Assembly: GCF_000730565.1 (NCBI RefSeq)
Contig: NZ_BBIQ01000020.1
Span: 1 to 64,000 of the forward strand
DNA length: 64,000 nucleotides
Origin: Pseudomonas fulva NBRC 16637 = DSM 17717
Lineage (GTDB): Bacteria > Pseudomonadota > Gammaproteobacteria > Pseudomonadales > Pseudomonadaceae
Reading direction: 5' to 3'
Shown: positions 49,642-58,257 of the stretch, piece by piece
How positions within the stretch are numbered: position 1 is the first letter of the stretch
How the letters are laid out: every line of letters starts with the position of its first letter
The notes under the pieces: model-generated
Databases searched by the model: none
Told to the model about the DNA's origin: nothing
The model's input: the letters and a program-made list of their open reading frames with translations, nothing else
Made by a program: the position numbers and the translations under genes

Positions 49642-50578
49642 CTTCGGGAAGGTCGTCGGCAATGAACACCATGACGCTCTCGCGCGGTTCGGCCTCTGCC
49701 CATTCAGCATCCCAATCGAACCCGTAGAGCTTGAGCACGCCCTGAAACACCAGCTTGCGGCCCTCGCCCGCGATATTGAGCACGCCCTTGTAACGCAACA
49801 ACTGCGTGCCATGGGTTTCCAACAGGCCATTCATGAAGTCGCTGAGGCGGTCGATATCCAGCGCCTTGTCGGTGCGCAACACCAAGGTGGCGATACGGTC
49901 CGGGGTGGCGGGTTTGAGCACTGGACGCAGGGTGGGTTTGAAGTTGACGCCCAGGTCTGGGTTGAGGTTGAAGCCGCGTACATCGAGCAGTGCACCCAGG
50001 TCGATGCAGCCTTGTTCGACCACATGCAGGGCTGCCCGCCCATTGATGCGGGCCAGGCGCTCGCGCAGGGCTTGCACGGTGGCCGGCTCCACCAGGTCGG
50101 TCTTGCTCAGCAACAGGCGATCGGCAAAGCCCACCTGGGCCTGGGCGATGGTCTGGGTCAGATGGACGTCGGCATGGGCGGCGTCGACCAGGGTGATGAT
50201 GCCGTCCAGGATGTACCGCTCGCGCAGCTCTTCGTCGATGAAGAACGTTTGTGCCACTGGCGCAGGGTCGGCCAACCCTGTGCACTCGATCACCAGCCGA
50301 TCAAAGGCGATTTCGCCAGCGTCGAGCCGCTCCAGCAGCAGGAACAGAGCACGGGTAAGGTCGCCATGAATGCTGCAGCACACACAGCCGTTGGCCAGGG
50401 TCATGACCTGCACCGGCTCGTCGCCGAGCAACTGGCTGTCGATGCCTGCTTCGCTGAACTCGTTTTCGATCACGGCCAGCCTCAGGCCATGCTCGGCCTT
50501 GAGCATGTGCTTGAGCAGCGTGGTCTTGCCGGCACCGAGAAAGCCGGTCAGTACGGTTACGGGAATCGGGGTCTGCAC
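49601..50578 (-). CDS. yjiA: CobW/YjiA-family GTPase (G3E)
   Basis: 325 residues from a GTG at 50578, chosen because AGGAG lies nine bases upstream; the ATG at 50587 is closer but leaves no room for the site. Walker A GFLGAGKTT, metal-binding NGCVCCS (CxCC), ECTGLADPAPV and SKTDLVE are visible. G3E GTPases are metal chaperones or insert metals; YjiA is of uncertain target. Third gene after cstA and yjiX, as in E. coli. The 3' end overlaps the MTHFR gene by 41 bases on the other strand. Confidence 0.92.
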   Translation of the reverse strand: MQTPIPVTVLTGFLGAGKTTLLKHMLKAEHGLRLAVIENEFSEAGIDSQLLGDEPVQVMTLANGCVCCSIHGDLTRALFLLLERLDAGEIAFDRLVIECTGLADPAPVAQTFFIDEELRERYILDGIITLVDAAHADVHLTQTIAQAQVGFADRLLLSKTDLVEPATVQALRERLARINGRAALHVVEQGCIDLGALLDVRGFNLNPDLGVNFKPTLRPVLKPATPDRIATLVLRTDKALDIDRLSDFMNGLLETHGTQLLRYKGVLNIAGEGRKLVFQGVLKLYGFDWDAEWAEAEPRESVMVFIADDLPEATIRAGFEALTAE

Positions 50579-50645
50579 GCAGAACATCTCCTGTTCGGAA
50601 AAAACACAGGCCCCACCGCGACAGGCCTGCGTTGACCGCCAGTGG

Positions 50646-50664
50646 CTGCCCCCAAGGGGAGCAG
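50646..50664. other. Hairpin between yjiX and yjiA
   Basis: CTGC-CCCC-AA-GGGG-A-GCAG forms an eight-pair stem with a two-base loop and one bulge. It lies in the 144-base gap between the two - strand genes of the cstA operon, where it could lower expression of the last gene. Whether it stops transcription is unknown. Confidence 0.4.
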
Positions 50665-50722
50665 GCTGGTCGATGAACGCAGGCTGCCGACGGTGAGGCC
50701 GGTACAGCTCAACGCTTGTGGC

Positions 50723-50920
50723 TTAACAGCATTTGGGCCCGGACTTGCCACCATAACGCGCTTCCTGGCGCTCTCGGAAGAACGCTTCGTACGTCATGAC
50801 CGGTTTGTCCGGATGCGTCTTGTTCATGTGTTCGACGTAATTGTCGTAATCAGGCATGCCCACCATAAGGCGTGCAGCCTGCCCCAGGTATTTGCCCAGC
50901 CGACCCAGGTCATTGAACAT
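50723..50920 (-). CDS. YbdD/YjiX family small protein (DUF466)
   Basis: 65 residues (MFNDLGRLGKYLGQAARLMVGMPDYDNYVEHM, then HPDKPVMTYEAFFRERQEARYG, ending GPKCC), the pattern of the YbdD/YjiX family. It co-occurs with CstA/BtsT-type transporters. It lies 13 bases after cstA and may be needed for its function. The ending Cys-Cys is typical of the family. Confidence 0.9.
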   Translation of the reverse strand: MFNDLGRLGKYLGQAARLMVGMPDYDNYVEHMNKTHPDKPVMTYEAFFRERQEARYGGKSGPKCC

Positions 50921-50933
50921 CGCAGCAGTCCTC

Positions 50934-53000
50934 TCAAGCGTCAGGCAGTGCCTGGAACGGGGTTTCCTTGTCGGTCCGCTCTTTGCGACCCCAGGCGGCG
51001 TAACCCACCTTGATCGCGAAGAACAGAATGCTGAACACCACCAGCAGGAACAGGATGGTCAGCCCGGCGTTGGTATAAGCGTTGTAGATCACGTGCTGCA
51101 TCTGCCCGATGTCCTTGGCCGGTGCCAGTACCTGCCCAGCGTCCAGCGCGGTGCTGTATTTCTTGGCCAAGGCCAGGAAACCCACGGCTGGGTTGGGATC
51201 GAACAGCTTGATCAGGCCGGCCGCCGTGGTGCAGATCAGCAACCAGGTGGCTGGCAGCAGGGTGACCCAGATGTAGCGCTGGCGCTTCATCTTGATCAGC
51301 ACCACGGTGCCCAGCATCAATGCGATACCGGCCAGCATCTGGTTGGAAATGCCGAACAGCGGCCACAGGGTGTTAATACCCCCGAGTGGGTCGATCACGC
51401 CTTGATAGAGCAAGTAGCCCCACATGGCCACGCAACCGGCAGTAGCCAGCAGGTTCGCGCCCCACGACTCGGTGCGCTTGAGCGCCGGCACGAAACTGCC
51501 CAGCAAATCCTGCAACATGAAGCGCCCGGCACGAGTACCGGCGTCCACGGCGGTGAGGATGAACAAGGCCTCGAACAAAATGGCGAAGTGGTACCAGAAC
51601 GCCATGGTGTTCTCGCCTGGCAACACTTGGTGAAGAATCTGCGCGATACCCACGGCCAATGTCGGCGCACCGCCGGCGCGGGCCAGAATGGTGTGCTCGC
51701 CAATGTCACGGGCAACCGCCTCAAGCTGCTCAGGCGTAATCAAGAAGCCCCAGCTGCTGACCGTCTGCGCCACCGAAACCGTGTCTGCACCTACCACGGC
51801 AGCCGGGCTGTTCATGGCGAAATACACGCCCGGCTCGATCACCGAAGCCGCGACCATGGCCATGATCGCCACGAACGATTCCATCAGCATGCCACCGTAG
51901 CCGATGTAGCGGGCGTTGGTTTCGTTATCCAGCAGCTTGGGCGTGGTGCCCGACGAGATCAGGGCATGGAACCCCGATACCGCGCCACAAGCGATGGTGA
52001 TGAACAGGAACGGGAACAGCGTGCCCTTCCAGACCGGGCCGGTGCCATCGGTGAACTGGGTCAACGCTGGCATCTTGAGCTCAGGGGCGATGATCAGGAT
52101 GCCGATGGCAAGGCCCACGATGGTGCCGATCTTGAGGAAGGTCGACAGGTAGTCACGCGGGGCCAACACCAGCCAGACCGGCAGCACGGCGGCGACGAAG
52201 CCGTAGCCCACCAGCATCCAGGTGATCTGTACACCGGTAAAGGTGAAAGCTGGGCCCCAGACCGGATCCGCAGCAATCTGGCCGCCCAGCCAGATGGAAG
52301 CAAGCAGCAGCACTACGCCGATGATGGAAATCTCACCGATGCGGCCGGGGCGGATATAGCGCATGTAGACGCCCATGAACATGGCGATCGGGATGGTCGC
52401 CATCACCGTGAACATGCCCCAGGGGCTCTCGGCCAAGGCCTTGACCACGATCAGCGCCAGCACCGCGAGGATGATGATCATGATCAGGAAACAGCCGAAC
52501 AGGGCGATGGTGCCCGGTATGCGGCCCATCTCTTCACGCACCATGTCGCCCAGTGAACGGCCGTTGCGGCGGGTGGACAGGAACAGGACCATGAAGTCCT
52601 GGACGGCACCTGCCAGTACCACACCGGCAATCAGCCACAGGGTGCCGGGCAGGTAGCCCATCTGCGCCGCCAGTACTGGCCCGACCAAGGGACCTGCGCC
52701 GGCGATGGCCGCGAAGTGGTGGCCGAAGAGGATGTGCTTGTTGGTTGGAACATAGTCCAGACCGTCATTGTTGAGCACCGCAGGGGTGGCGCGGCGTGGA
52801 TCGAGTTGCATCACCTTGGTGGCGATGAACAGGCTGTAATAGCGGTAGGCGACCAGGTAAATGGCCACTGCCGCGACCACGATCCACAAGGCATTGATCG
52901 CTTCGCCACGGCGCAGGGCGACGACACCCAGCGCGCAGGCTCCCAGGACTGCCAGCACCAGCCACGGGAGGTGGCGTAGCAGGCTGTTGTTATTGTTCAT
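50934..53000 (-). CDS. cstA: Carbon starvation protein CstA (pyruvate/peptide transporter family)
   Basis: 688 residues with about 16-18 hydrophobic segments. CstA signature: GRRNGRSLGDMVREEMG, the ISSGTTPKLLDNE block and the GYGGMLMESFVAIMAMVAA block. E. coli relatives CstA and BtsT import peptides or pyruvate. A small YjiX/YbdD protein and YjiA GTPase follow, as in the E. coli btsT (yjiY) operon. The 213-base divergent gap to the LPMO gene contains the promoters. Confidence 0.95.
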   Translation of the reverse strand: MNNNNSLLRHLPWLVLAVLGACALGVVALRRGEAINALWIVVAAVAIYLVAYRYYSLFIATKVMQLDPRRATPAVLNNDGLDYVPTNKHILFGHHFAAIAGAGPLVGPVLAAQMGYLPGTLWLIAGVVLAGAVQDFMVLFLSTRRNGRSLGDMVREEMGRIPGTIALFGCFLIMIIILAVLALIVVKALAESPWGMFTVMATIPIAMFMGVYMRYIRPGRIGEISIIGVVLLLASIWLGGQIAADPVWGPAFTFTGVQITWMLVGYGFVAAVLPVWLVLAPRDYLSTFLKIGTIVGLAIGILIIAPELKMPALTQFTDGTGPVWKGTLFPFLFITIACGAVSGFHALISSGTTPKLLDNETNARYIGYGGMLMESFVAIMAMVAASVIEPGVYFAMNSPAAVVGADTVSVAQTVSSWGFLITPEQLEAVARDIGEHTILARAGGAPTLAVGIAQILHQVLPGENTMAFWYHFAILFEALFILTAVDAGTRAGRFMLQDLLGSFVPALKRTESWGANLLATAGCVAMWGYLLYQGVIDPLGGINTLWPLFGISNQMLAGIALMLGTVVLIKMKRQRYIWVTLLPATWLLICTTAAGLIKLFDPNPAVGFLALAKKYSTALDAGQVLAPAKDIGQMQHVIYNAYTNAGLTILFLLVVFSILFFAIKVGYAAWGRKERTDKETPFQALPDA

Positions 53001-53213
53001 AGTTGGCTTCCAGCTGAGAGGTTGGAATGGTCAGCACACTGAGTCTAGGGCCTGCTGGTCGCCTTTACCATCTCCAATTGCATGCCGATCTACAGCGCAA
53101 CGCCACGTGGTAGAGCGGTACTGCACTGCCGAATACCTGGTAGTTCTGCCAGTTGTCCCGCCAGGGCCGATTGGCCGACCTTTGAACTTCCAACTCAGAG
53201 CAAGGAAGTCGCC

Positions 53214-53948
53214 ATGAACTCACTTCATCTCATCATCGCAGCCAGCCTTGCGGCAGGCAGTATGCACGTCAATGCCGCACCTGTAGAGCCGATGCATGGC
53301 GCCGTGGAGGTGCCTATTTCCAGGCAGTACTACTGTTATCAACAAGGTGACTACAACTGGCCAGTCGACGGTTCCAACATCAAGAGCCCTGGGTGCAAGG
53401 CTGCTTACCAGCATGTGTATGAAAAGTTCGGCAACAATGCGCAACAGGCTGTTTACCAGTTCAATCAATGGCATGAGGTGTCGAAGAACGTCGTTGATTT
53501 CCGCAATAAGGAGGCTGTCAAGAAAGCCATTCCAGATGGTCAGCTGTGCTCGGCAGGCAACAGCCTGGCGGAGACGAAAGCGAAGTCCACGCAGGTCAAT
53601 GACAAGAGCGGCCTGGACGTCCCTGCCGATTGGCACGTCCAGGACTGGAAAAAAGATGACGACAACAAAGCCCACATGCGCTACAAAATCATGGCGCCGC
53701 ACAACCCCAGCTACTGGGAAATCTATGTGTCCAAGCCGGACTACAACCCCACCCAGCAGCCTTTGAAATGGGATGACTTGGAGCTGGTACAGGAAATCGG
53801 AGATGTCCAGCCTGTCAATGGCTACTACGAGTTCGACGTCGATCTCAAGGAGCACACTGGCCGACGCGTGGTCTACACCCGCTGGCAACGGGATGACGCT
53901 GCAGGTGAGGGTTTCTACAACTGCAGCGACGTGAATATCGTCAAGTAA
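53214..53948 (+). CDS. AA10 lytic polysaccharide monooxygenase-like protein
   Basis: 244 residues. Signal peptide (residues about 1-21, ending VNA) and an AA10-like body. Features: HGAVEVPISRQYYC beginning with H28, DGQLCSAGN, the second histidine in APHNPSYWEIYVSKPDYN (the family TAPH-Y-YIT-P motif), PLKWDDLELV, and a VVYTRWQR then GFYNCSDVN end as in CbpD and GbpA. Active AA10 enzymes need His as the first mature residue; here the predicted cleavage (after A21 or A22) leaves five to six residues before H28. Copper binding is therefore uncertain. Secreted chitin/cellulose oxidation or binding is the family role. Confidence 0.85.
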   Translation: MNSLHLIIAASLAAGSMHVNAAPVEPMHGAVEVPISRQYYCYQQGDYNWPVDGSNIKSPGCKAAYQHVYEKFGNNAQQAVYQFNQWHEVSKNVVDFRNKEAVKKAIPDGQLCSAGNSLAETKAKSTQVNDKSGLDVPADWHVQDWKKDDDNKAHMRYKIMAPHNPSYWEIYVSKPDYNPTQQPLKWDDLELVQEIGDVQPVNGYYEFDVDLKEHTGRRVVYTRWQRDDAAGEGFYNCSDVNIVK

Positions 53949-54010
53949 CGTAGGGACGAATGCGGGGATCTTGGCTGGTCTATAGTCTGAACATCAGATG
54001 AGGACTCGCC

Positions 54011-54376
54011 ATGACCCCGCCACCTTCCGAACGCCGCCGCTTCCAACGCATCGATTTCGACGCACCTGCCGAACTTCGCCAAGGCGAACAGCGCTGGCCT
54101 GCCAGACTCATCGATCTCTCCCTCAAAGGCCTGTTGGTCGAGCGCCCGACCGACTGGACCCCGGACCCTACCCAGAACTACGAGGCCGTTATTCAGCTCG
54201 ACGCCGATACCTGGGTGAAAATGCAGGTCGAACTGCGCCATGAAGAACCCACGCGGCTGGGCTTCGTGTGCCTGTACATCGACATCGACTCCATGAGCCA
54301 CCTGCACCGTCTTGTGGAACTGAACATTGCCGACAGCACCGAAATGATGCGTGAGCTGCGCGAACTGATCGAATAA
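54011..54376 (+). CDS. PilZ domain protein
   Basis: 121 residues, single-domain PilZ. Both motifs are intact: RRFQR (R9-xxx-R13) and DxSxxG (DLSLKG, residues 35-40), so it can be expected to bind cyclic di-GMP. It resembles stand-alone PilZ proteins of Pseudomonas that modulate surface behaviour. Follows the LPMO gene by 62 bases on the same strand; the link is unclear. Confidence 0.9.
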   Translation: MTPPPSERRRFQRIDFDAPAELRQGEQRWPARLIDLSLKGLLVERPTDWTPDPTQNYEAVIQLDADTWVKMQVELRHEEPTRLGFVCLYIDIDSMSHLHRLVELNIADSTEMMRELRELIE

Positions 54377-54458
54377 CAGGATCTATTAGCTGGCTATCTT
54401 CTTGACCGTTAGTGCTTTCCTGTCCATCTAGACAGCTTCCTGCCTAGTGCAGGCATCG

Positions 54459-54467
54459 TTGTATACA
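54459..54467. promoter_or_regulatory. TTGTATACA site upstream of the permease
   Basis: TTGTATACA repeats the core of the perfect palindrome at 54560-54571, 101 bases away. A pair of such sites is compatible with binding by a GntR-type regulator. No DNA-binding protein for it is known to me in this window. Confidence 0.4.
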
Positions 54468-54491
54468 CCCTTTTCTCATAAGCGCTTCGGG

Positions 54492-54508
54492 TTGGTATGC
54501 CTCCTGCA
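54492..54508 (+). promoter_or_regulatory. Sigma-54-like promoter candidate
   Basis: TTGGTATGCCTCCTGCA has the invariant GG-N10-GC spacing of sigma-54 promoters (GG 54494-54495, GC 54506-54507) and several consensus bases. A start site near 54519 would leave a 120-base leader before the permease. The sequence also lies in a hairpin (GTATGC 54495-54500 / GCATAC 54517-54522), so the match may be coincidental. Confidence 0.35.
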
Positions 54509-54559
54509 ACAAGGATGCATACGCCCTGAGGCTTTACCCTGCGGCGCTTGGATCAAAAT

Positions 54560-54571
54560 ATTGTATACAAT
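54560..54571. promoter_or_regulatory. ATTGTATACAAT palindrome upstream of the permease
   Basis: A perfect 12-base palindrome 68-79 bases upstream of the permease start, with core TTGTATACAA as bound by several GntR/FadR-type regulators. The second, imperfect copy is at 54459-54467. Function inferred. Confidence 0.5.
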
Positions 54572-54638
54572 TTGTGTAGTACCTGTAGGCAATAACTGAC
54601 TACAGTAGCTCCACAACAATAAACAGAGAGCCTGCGCC

Positions 54639-56156
54639 ATGACTACGTCCACAAGCACGTCTCCCGCCCAGCGACCAGAGGACGAAAACCTCGGCCTGGG
54701 TGCCAACCTGGCCTATGGCCTGCAGCATGTGTTGACCATGTATGGGGGAATCGTCGCCGTACCCTTGATTCTGGGGCAGGCCGCAGGCCTCAATGGCGCA
54801 GAAATCGGCATGCTTATCGCCGCTTCGCTGTTTGCAGGTGGCTTGGCGACCTTGCTTCAGACCCTGGGTCTGCCATTTTTCGGCTGCCAGCTCCCTTTGG
54901 TACAGGGGGTGTCGTTTGCCGGCGTCGCCACCATGGGCGCGATTCTCAGCAGTGAAAGTGGGGGCGGGCTGCCGGGAGTGCTCGGCGCGGTAATGGCCGC
55001 CTCGCTGATAGGGCTGCTGATCACCCCGGTATTCTCGCGCATCACCAAGTTCTTCCCACCGCTGGTAACCGGCATCGTGATCACCACCATCGGCCTGACG
55101 CTGATGCCGGTGGCCGCGCGTTGGGTAATGGGTGGCAACAGTGCCTCACCTGATTTCGGCAGCATGGCCAACATCGGCTTGGCGGCGCTTACCTTTGCCA
55201 TCGTGCTGCTGCTGAGCAAACTGGGTAGCGCGACGATATCCCGGTTGTCCATCCTGCTGGCGATGGTGGTCGGCACGCTGATCGCCTGGGCACTGGGCAT
55301 GACCGACTTCAGCAAGGTTACCGAAGGCCCTGTTTTCGCCTTCCCCACGCCCTTTCACTTCGGCATGCCGGAGTTCCACATCGCGGCCATCCTGTCGATG
55401 TGCATCGTCATCATGGTGACGCTGGTCGAAACCTCGGCCGACATCCTGGCCGTGGGTGAGATCATCGGTACCAAGGTCGACTCCAAGCGCCTGGGCAATG
55501 GCCTGCGCGCCGACATGGCCTCAAGCATCCTGGCACCGGTGTTCGGCTCGTTCACGCAAAGTGCGTTCGCCCAAAACGTCGGCCTGGTGGCGGTTACTGG
55601 CGTGCGCAGCCGTTACGTGGTGGCCACCGGCGGTCTGATCCTGGTCGTACTGGGCTTGCTGCCAATCATGGGGCGCATCATCGCCGCAGTGCCTACCCCC
55701 GTGCTGGGCGGCGCGGGCATCGTGTTGTTCGGCACGGTGGCAGCCAGCGGCATCCGCACCTTGTCCAAGGTCAGCTATCAGAATAATGTCAACCTGATCA
55801 TCGTTGCCGCTTCCCTGGGCTTTGGCATGATTCCGATCGCCGCACCGGCCTTCTATCACCAGTTCCCCACCTGGTTCGAAACCATCTTCCACTCAGGCAT
55901 CAGTTCGGCGGCGATCATGGCCATCCTGCTGAACCTGATCTTCAACCATTTCACGGCAGGCAATTCGGACCAGCAGTCGGTGTTCGCTGCCGGCTACGAA
56001 CGCACCATTCGCTATTCGGATATCTCCGCACTGCGCGACGGTGACTATTTCAAGGATGGCAGGCTGTTCGATGCCGAAGGCCACGAGGTGCCGATGAGGG
56101 GCCAGGACGAGCATGGCAGTGAGCCGGTCAAGCGCGCAGCAGTCGCCGAGCACTGA
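54639..56156 (+). CDS. NCS2-family xanthine/uracil permease
   Basis: 505 residues, about 14 hydrophobic segments. Nucleobase:cation symporter-2 motifs are seen: YGLQHVLTMYGGIVAVPLIL at the N-terminus, the QxVSF-like LPLVQGVSFAGVATMG, the GLxxxMA/VETSADILAVGE region in TM8, and the FGSFTQSAFAQNVGLVAVTGVRSR segment. Xanthine, uric acid or uracil uptake is likely; the SAFAQN motif with Asn fits purine transporters of the UapA/XanP type. Preceded by TTGTATACA sites and a hairpin; a terminator follows. Confidence 0.92.
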   Translation: MTTSTSTSPAQRPEDENLGLGANLAYGLQHVLTMYGGIVAVPLILGQAAGLNGAEIGMLIAASLFAGGLATLLQTLGLPFFGCQLPLVQGVSFAGVATMGAILSSESGGGLPGVLGAVMAASLIGLLITPVFSRITKFFPPLVTGIVITTIGLTLMPVAARWVMGGNSASPDFGSMANIGLAALTFAIVLLLSKLGSATISRLSILLAMVVGTLIAWALGMTDFSKVTEGPVFAFPTPFHFGMPEFHIAAILSMCIVIMVTLVETSADILAVGEIIGTKVDSKRLGNGLRADMASSILAPVFGSFTQSAFAQNVGLVAVTGVRSRYVVATGGLILVVLGLLPIMGRIIAAVPTPVLGGAGIVLFGTVAASGIRTLSKVSYQNNVNLIIVAASLGFGMIPIAAPAFYHQFPTWFETIFHSGISSAAIMAILLNLIFNHFTAGNSDQQSVFAAGYERTIRYSDISALRDGDYFKDGRLFDAEGHEVPMRGQDEHGSEPVKRAAVAEH

Positions 56157-56178
56157 CCTATCACGTGGGTGTTGTACC

Positions 56179-56208
56179 GGGCCGATGCGCATCGTCGGCC
56201 CTTTTTTT
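56179..56208 (+). terminator. Intrinsic terminator after permease
   Basis: GGGCCGA (56179-56185) pairs with TCGGCCC (56195-56201), followed by seven T's (56202-56208). It sits between convergent genes; the T-run favours the + strand permease transcript. Confidence 0.88.
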
Positions 56209-56218
56209 CGCCTGTGAA

Positions 56219-57589
56219 CTATTCGAACAAGGCATCCAGCGCCTGCTCAAGGCGCGTCACAGCGATGACCTGCAACCCTGCAGGCGCCTCCTTGGGTGCA
56301 TTGCCCTTGGGCACGATGGCACGCTTGAAGCCGTGCTTGGCAGCCTCCTTGAGCCGCTCCTGGCCACTGGGTACAGGCCGCACCTCACCCGACAGGCCGA
56401 TTTCCCCGAACACCAGCAGGCCATGGGCCAGCGGCCGATTGCGCAGGCTGGACATGACCGCAGCGAGTAACGCCAGGTCCGAAGCCGTTTCCAACACTTT
56501 CACACCGCCCACCACGTTCAGGAACACATCCTGATCGTGGGTCGGGATGCCCCCATGCCGGTGCAGAACGGCCAGCAGCATGGCCAGACGGTTCTGATCC
56601 AGGCCCAGGGTGACGCGGCGCGGGTTGGCCAGGTGGCTGTCATCGACCAGGGCCTGGACCTCGACCAGCATCGGCCGGGTACCTTCCCAAGTGGCCATCA
56701 CGACGCTGCCAGGGACTTCTTCCTGGGTGCGATTGAGAAAGATCGCCGAGGGGTTGGAGACCTCTTTCAAACCCCGGTCGGTCATGCCGAACACGCCCAG
56801 CTCGTTTACCGCGCCGAAGCGGTTCTTCACCGCTCGCAGCAGCCGCAGGCGACCGTCGGATTCGCCCTCGAAATACAACACGGTATCGACCATGTGCTCC
56901 AGCACCCGCGGGCCTGCCAGCGAGCCCTCCTTGGTCACGTGGCCCACCAGGAAGATCGCTGTGCCACTTTGCTTGGCATAACGCACCAGCAGCGCCGTAC
57001 TTTCACGCACCTGCGCCACCCCGCCCGGGGCGGATTGCAACTGTTCGGTGAAAATGGTCTGGATGGAGTCGATCACCATTACCCGTGGCTTTTCCTGACG
57101 GGCGGTGGCGATGATGGTTTCGATGCAGGTTTCGGTCATGACCTTGAGCTGGTCCTGGGGAAGGCCCAGACGCCGGGAGCGCATGGCCACCTGCTGCTGG
57201 GATTCCTCGCCAGTGACGTACAACGCCGGCATGCCGACGGCGATATTGCACAGGGTCTGCAGCAGAATCGTCGATTTGCCGATCCCTGGATCGCCACCGA
57301 TCAAGACCACGGAGCCATCGACCAGGCCACCGCCCAGCACACGGTCGAGCTCGGTGCTGCTGGTGGTGAAGCGCGGTATCTCCTCGACGCTGACCTCAGC
57401 CAGGGTCTTGATCTGCGCCTGCTGCCCTGTCCAGCCGGCGCGGCCCGTGCTGGGGGCTGCGGCGCCGCCGCTCTCGATCATGGTTTCGACCAGCGTGTTC
57501 CAGGCGCCACACTCGCCACACTGGCCAGCCCATTTCGGAAAAGTCGCGCCGCACTCGGTGCAGCCATACAAGCGCTTGGCCTTGGCCAT
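56219..57589 (-). CDS. radA: DNA repair protein RadA
   Basis: 456 residues from the ATG at 57589, where the zinc finger begins (CTECGATFPKWAGQCGECGAWNT). Walker A GGDPGIGKS, the ATPase core with KNRFG motif (VKNRFGAVNELGVF), and a C-terminal Lon-like domain (RPLAHGLLVFGEIGLSGEVRPV). RadA processes recombination intermediates. The in-frame upstream extension is not conserved. Convergent with the permease; divergent from mscL. Confidence 0.97.
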   Translation of the reverse strand: MAKAKRLYGCTECGATFPKWAGQCGECGAWNTLVETMIESGGAAAPSTGRAGWTGQQAQIKTLAEVSVEEIPRFTTSSTELDRVLGGGLVDGSVVLIGGDPGIGKSTILLQTLCNIAVGMPALYVTGEESQQQVAMRSRRLGLPQDQLKVMTETCIETIIATARQEKPRVMVIDSIQTIFTEQLQSAPGGVAQVRESTALLVRYAKQSGTAIFLVGHVTKEGSLAGPRVLEHMVDTVLYFEGESDGRLRLLRAVKNRFGAVNELGVFGMTDRGLKEVSNPSAIFLNRTQEEVPGSVVMATWEGTRPMLVEVQALVDDSHLANPRRVTLGLDQNRLAMLLAVLHRHGGIPTHDQDVFLNVVGGVKVLETASDLALLAAVMSSLRNRPLAHGLLVFGEIGLSGEVRPVPSGQERLKEAAKHGFKRAIVPKGNAPKEAPAGLQVIAVTRLEQALDALFE

Positions 57590-57768
57590 GGGTGAGTGCC
57601 TCCGGGCAAAACCTGCATGATACCCGAGCCTGACCGTGTCCCGAATGCCTTGGGATGCGACAAAACTATTCGGTGCGACAGAAGTCACTACCCCTGAATG
57701 CAGCGCATGAAGCGTTTAAGTGGCTTACACTGCGTTTACCTCACCATTTGTTACAAAGGAATCGAAAC

Positions 57769-58179
57769 ATGGGCATGATCAGTGAGTTCAAGGCCTTCGC
57801 GGTCAAAGGCAATGTCGTCGACATGGCGGTAGGTATCATCATCGGCGCGGCCTTCGGCAAGATCGTCTCGTCCTTCGTCGGCGACGTGGTCATGCCACCA
57901 CTGGGCCTGCTGATCGGCGGCGTTGACTTCAGCGACCTGGCCATCACCTTGAAGGCGGCGCAAGGCGACGTCCCGGCCGTGGTGCTGGCCTATGGCAAGT
58001 TCATCCAGACCGTGATCGATTTCGTGATCATCGCCTTTGCGATCTTCATGGGCGTCAAAGCCATCAATCGGCTCAAGCGCGAAGAAGCCGTGGCGCCAAG
58101 CGTGCCGCCGGCGCCGTCGCCCGAGCAGACCCTGCTCACCGAGATCCGCGACCTGCTCAAGGCTCAGAACCGGCCCTGA
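57769..58179 (+). CDS. mscL: Large-conductance mechanosensitive channel MscL
   Basis: 136 residues from the ATG at 57769 (AAAGGA eight bases upstream). MscL features: MGMISEFKAFAVKGNVVDMAVGIIIGAAFGKIV with the N-terminal amphipathic helix and first TM, a periplasmic loop, the second TM (FIQTVIDFVIIAFAIFMGVKA), and the C-terminal bundle (LTEIRDLLKAQ). Homopentameric emergency valve against osmotic downshock. Confidence 0.97.
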   Translation: MGMISEFKAFAVKGNVVDMAVGIIIGAAFGKIVSSFVGDVVMPPLGLLIGGVDFSDLAITLKAAQGDVPAVVLAYGKFIQTVIDFVIIAFAIFMGVKAINRLKREEAVAPSVPPAPSPEQTLLTEIRDLLKAQNRP

Positions 58180-58189
58180 AGCTCACCGT

Positions 58190-58245
58190 TACAGGCTGCA
58201 GGAAGCGGCGAACCTCCATGCACCGCTTCACCCCTGTAGCCTGTA
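58190..58245. terminator. Two-stem hairpin between mscL and fpr
   Basis: TACAGGCT (58190-58197) pairs with AGCCTGTA (58238-58245), and GAAGCGG (58202-58208) with CCGCTTC (58223-58229), forming an extended stem. Lies between convergent genes; no clear T-run. Confidence 0.65.
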
Positions 58246-58257
58246 GCGGCACGTCGG

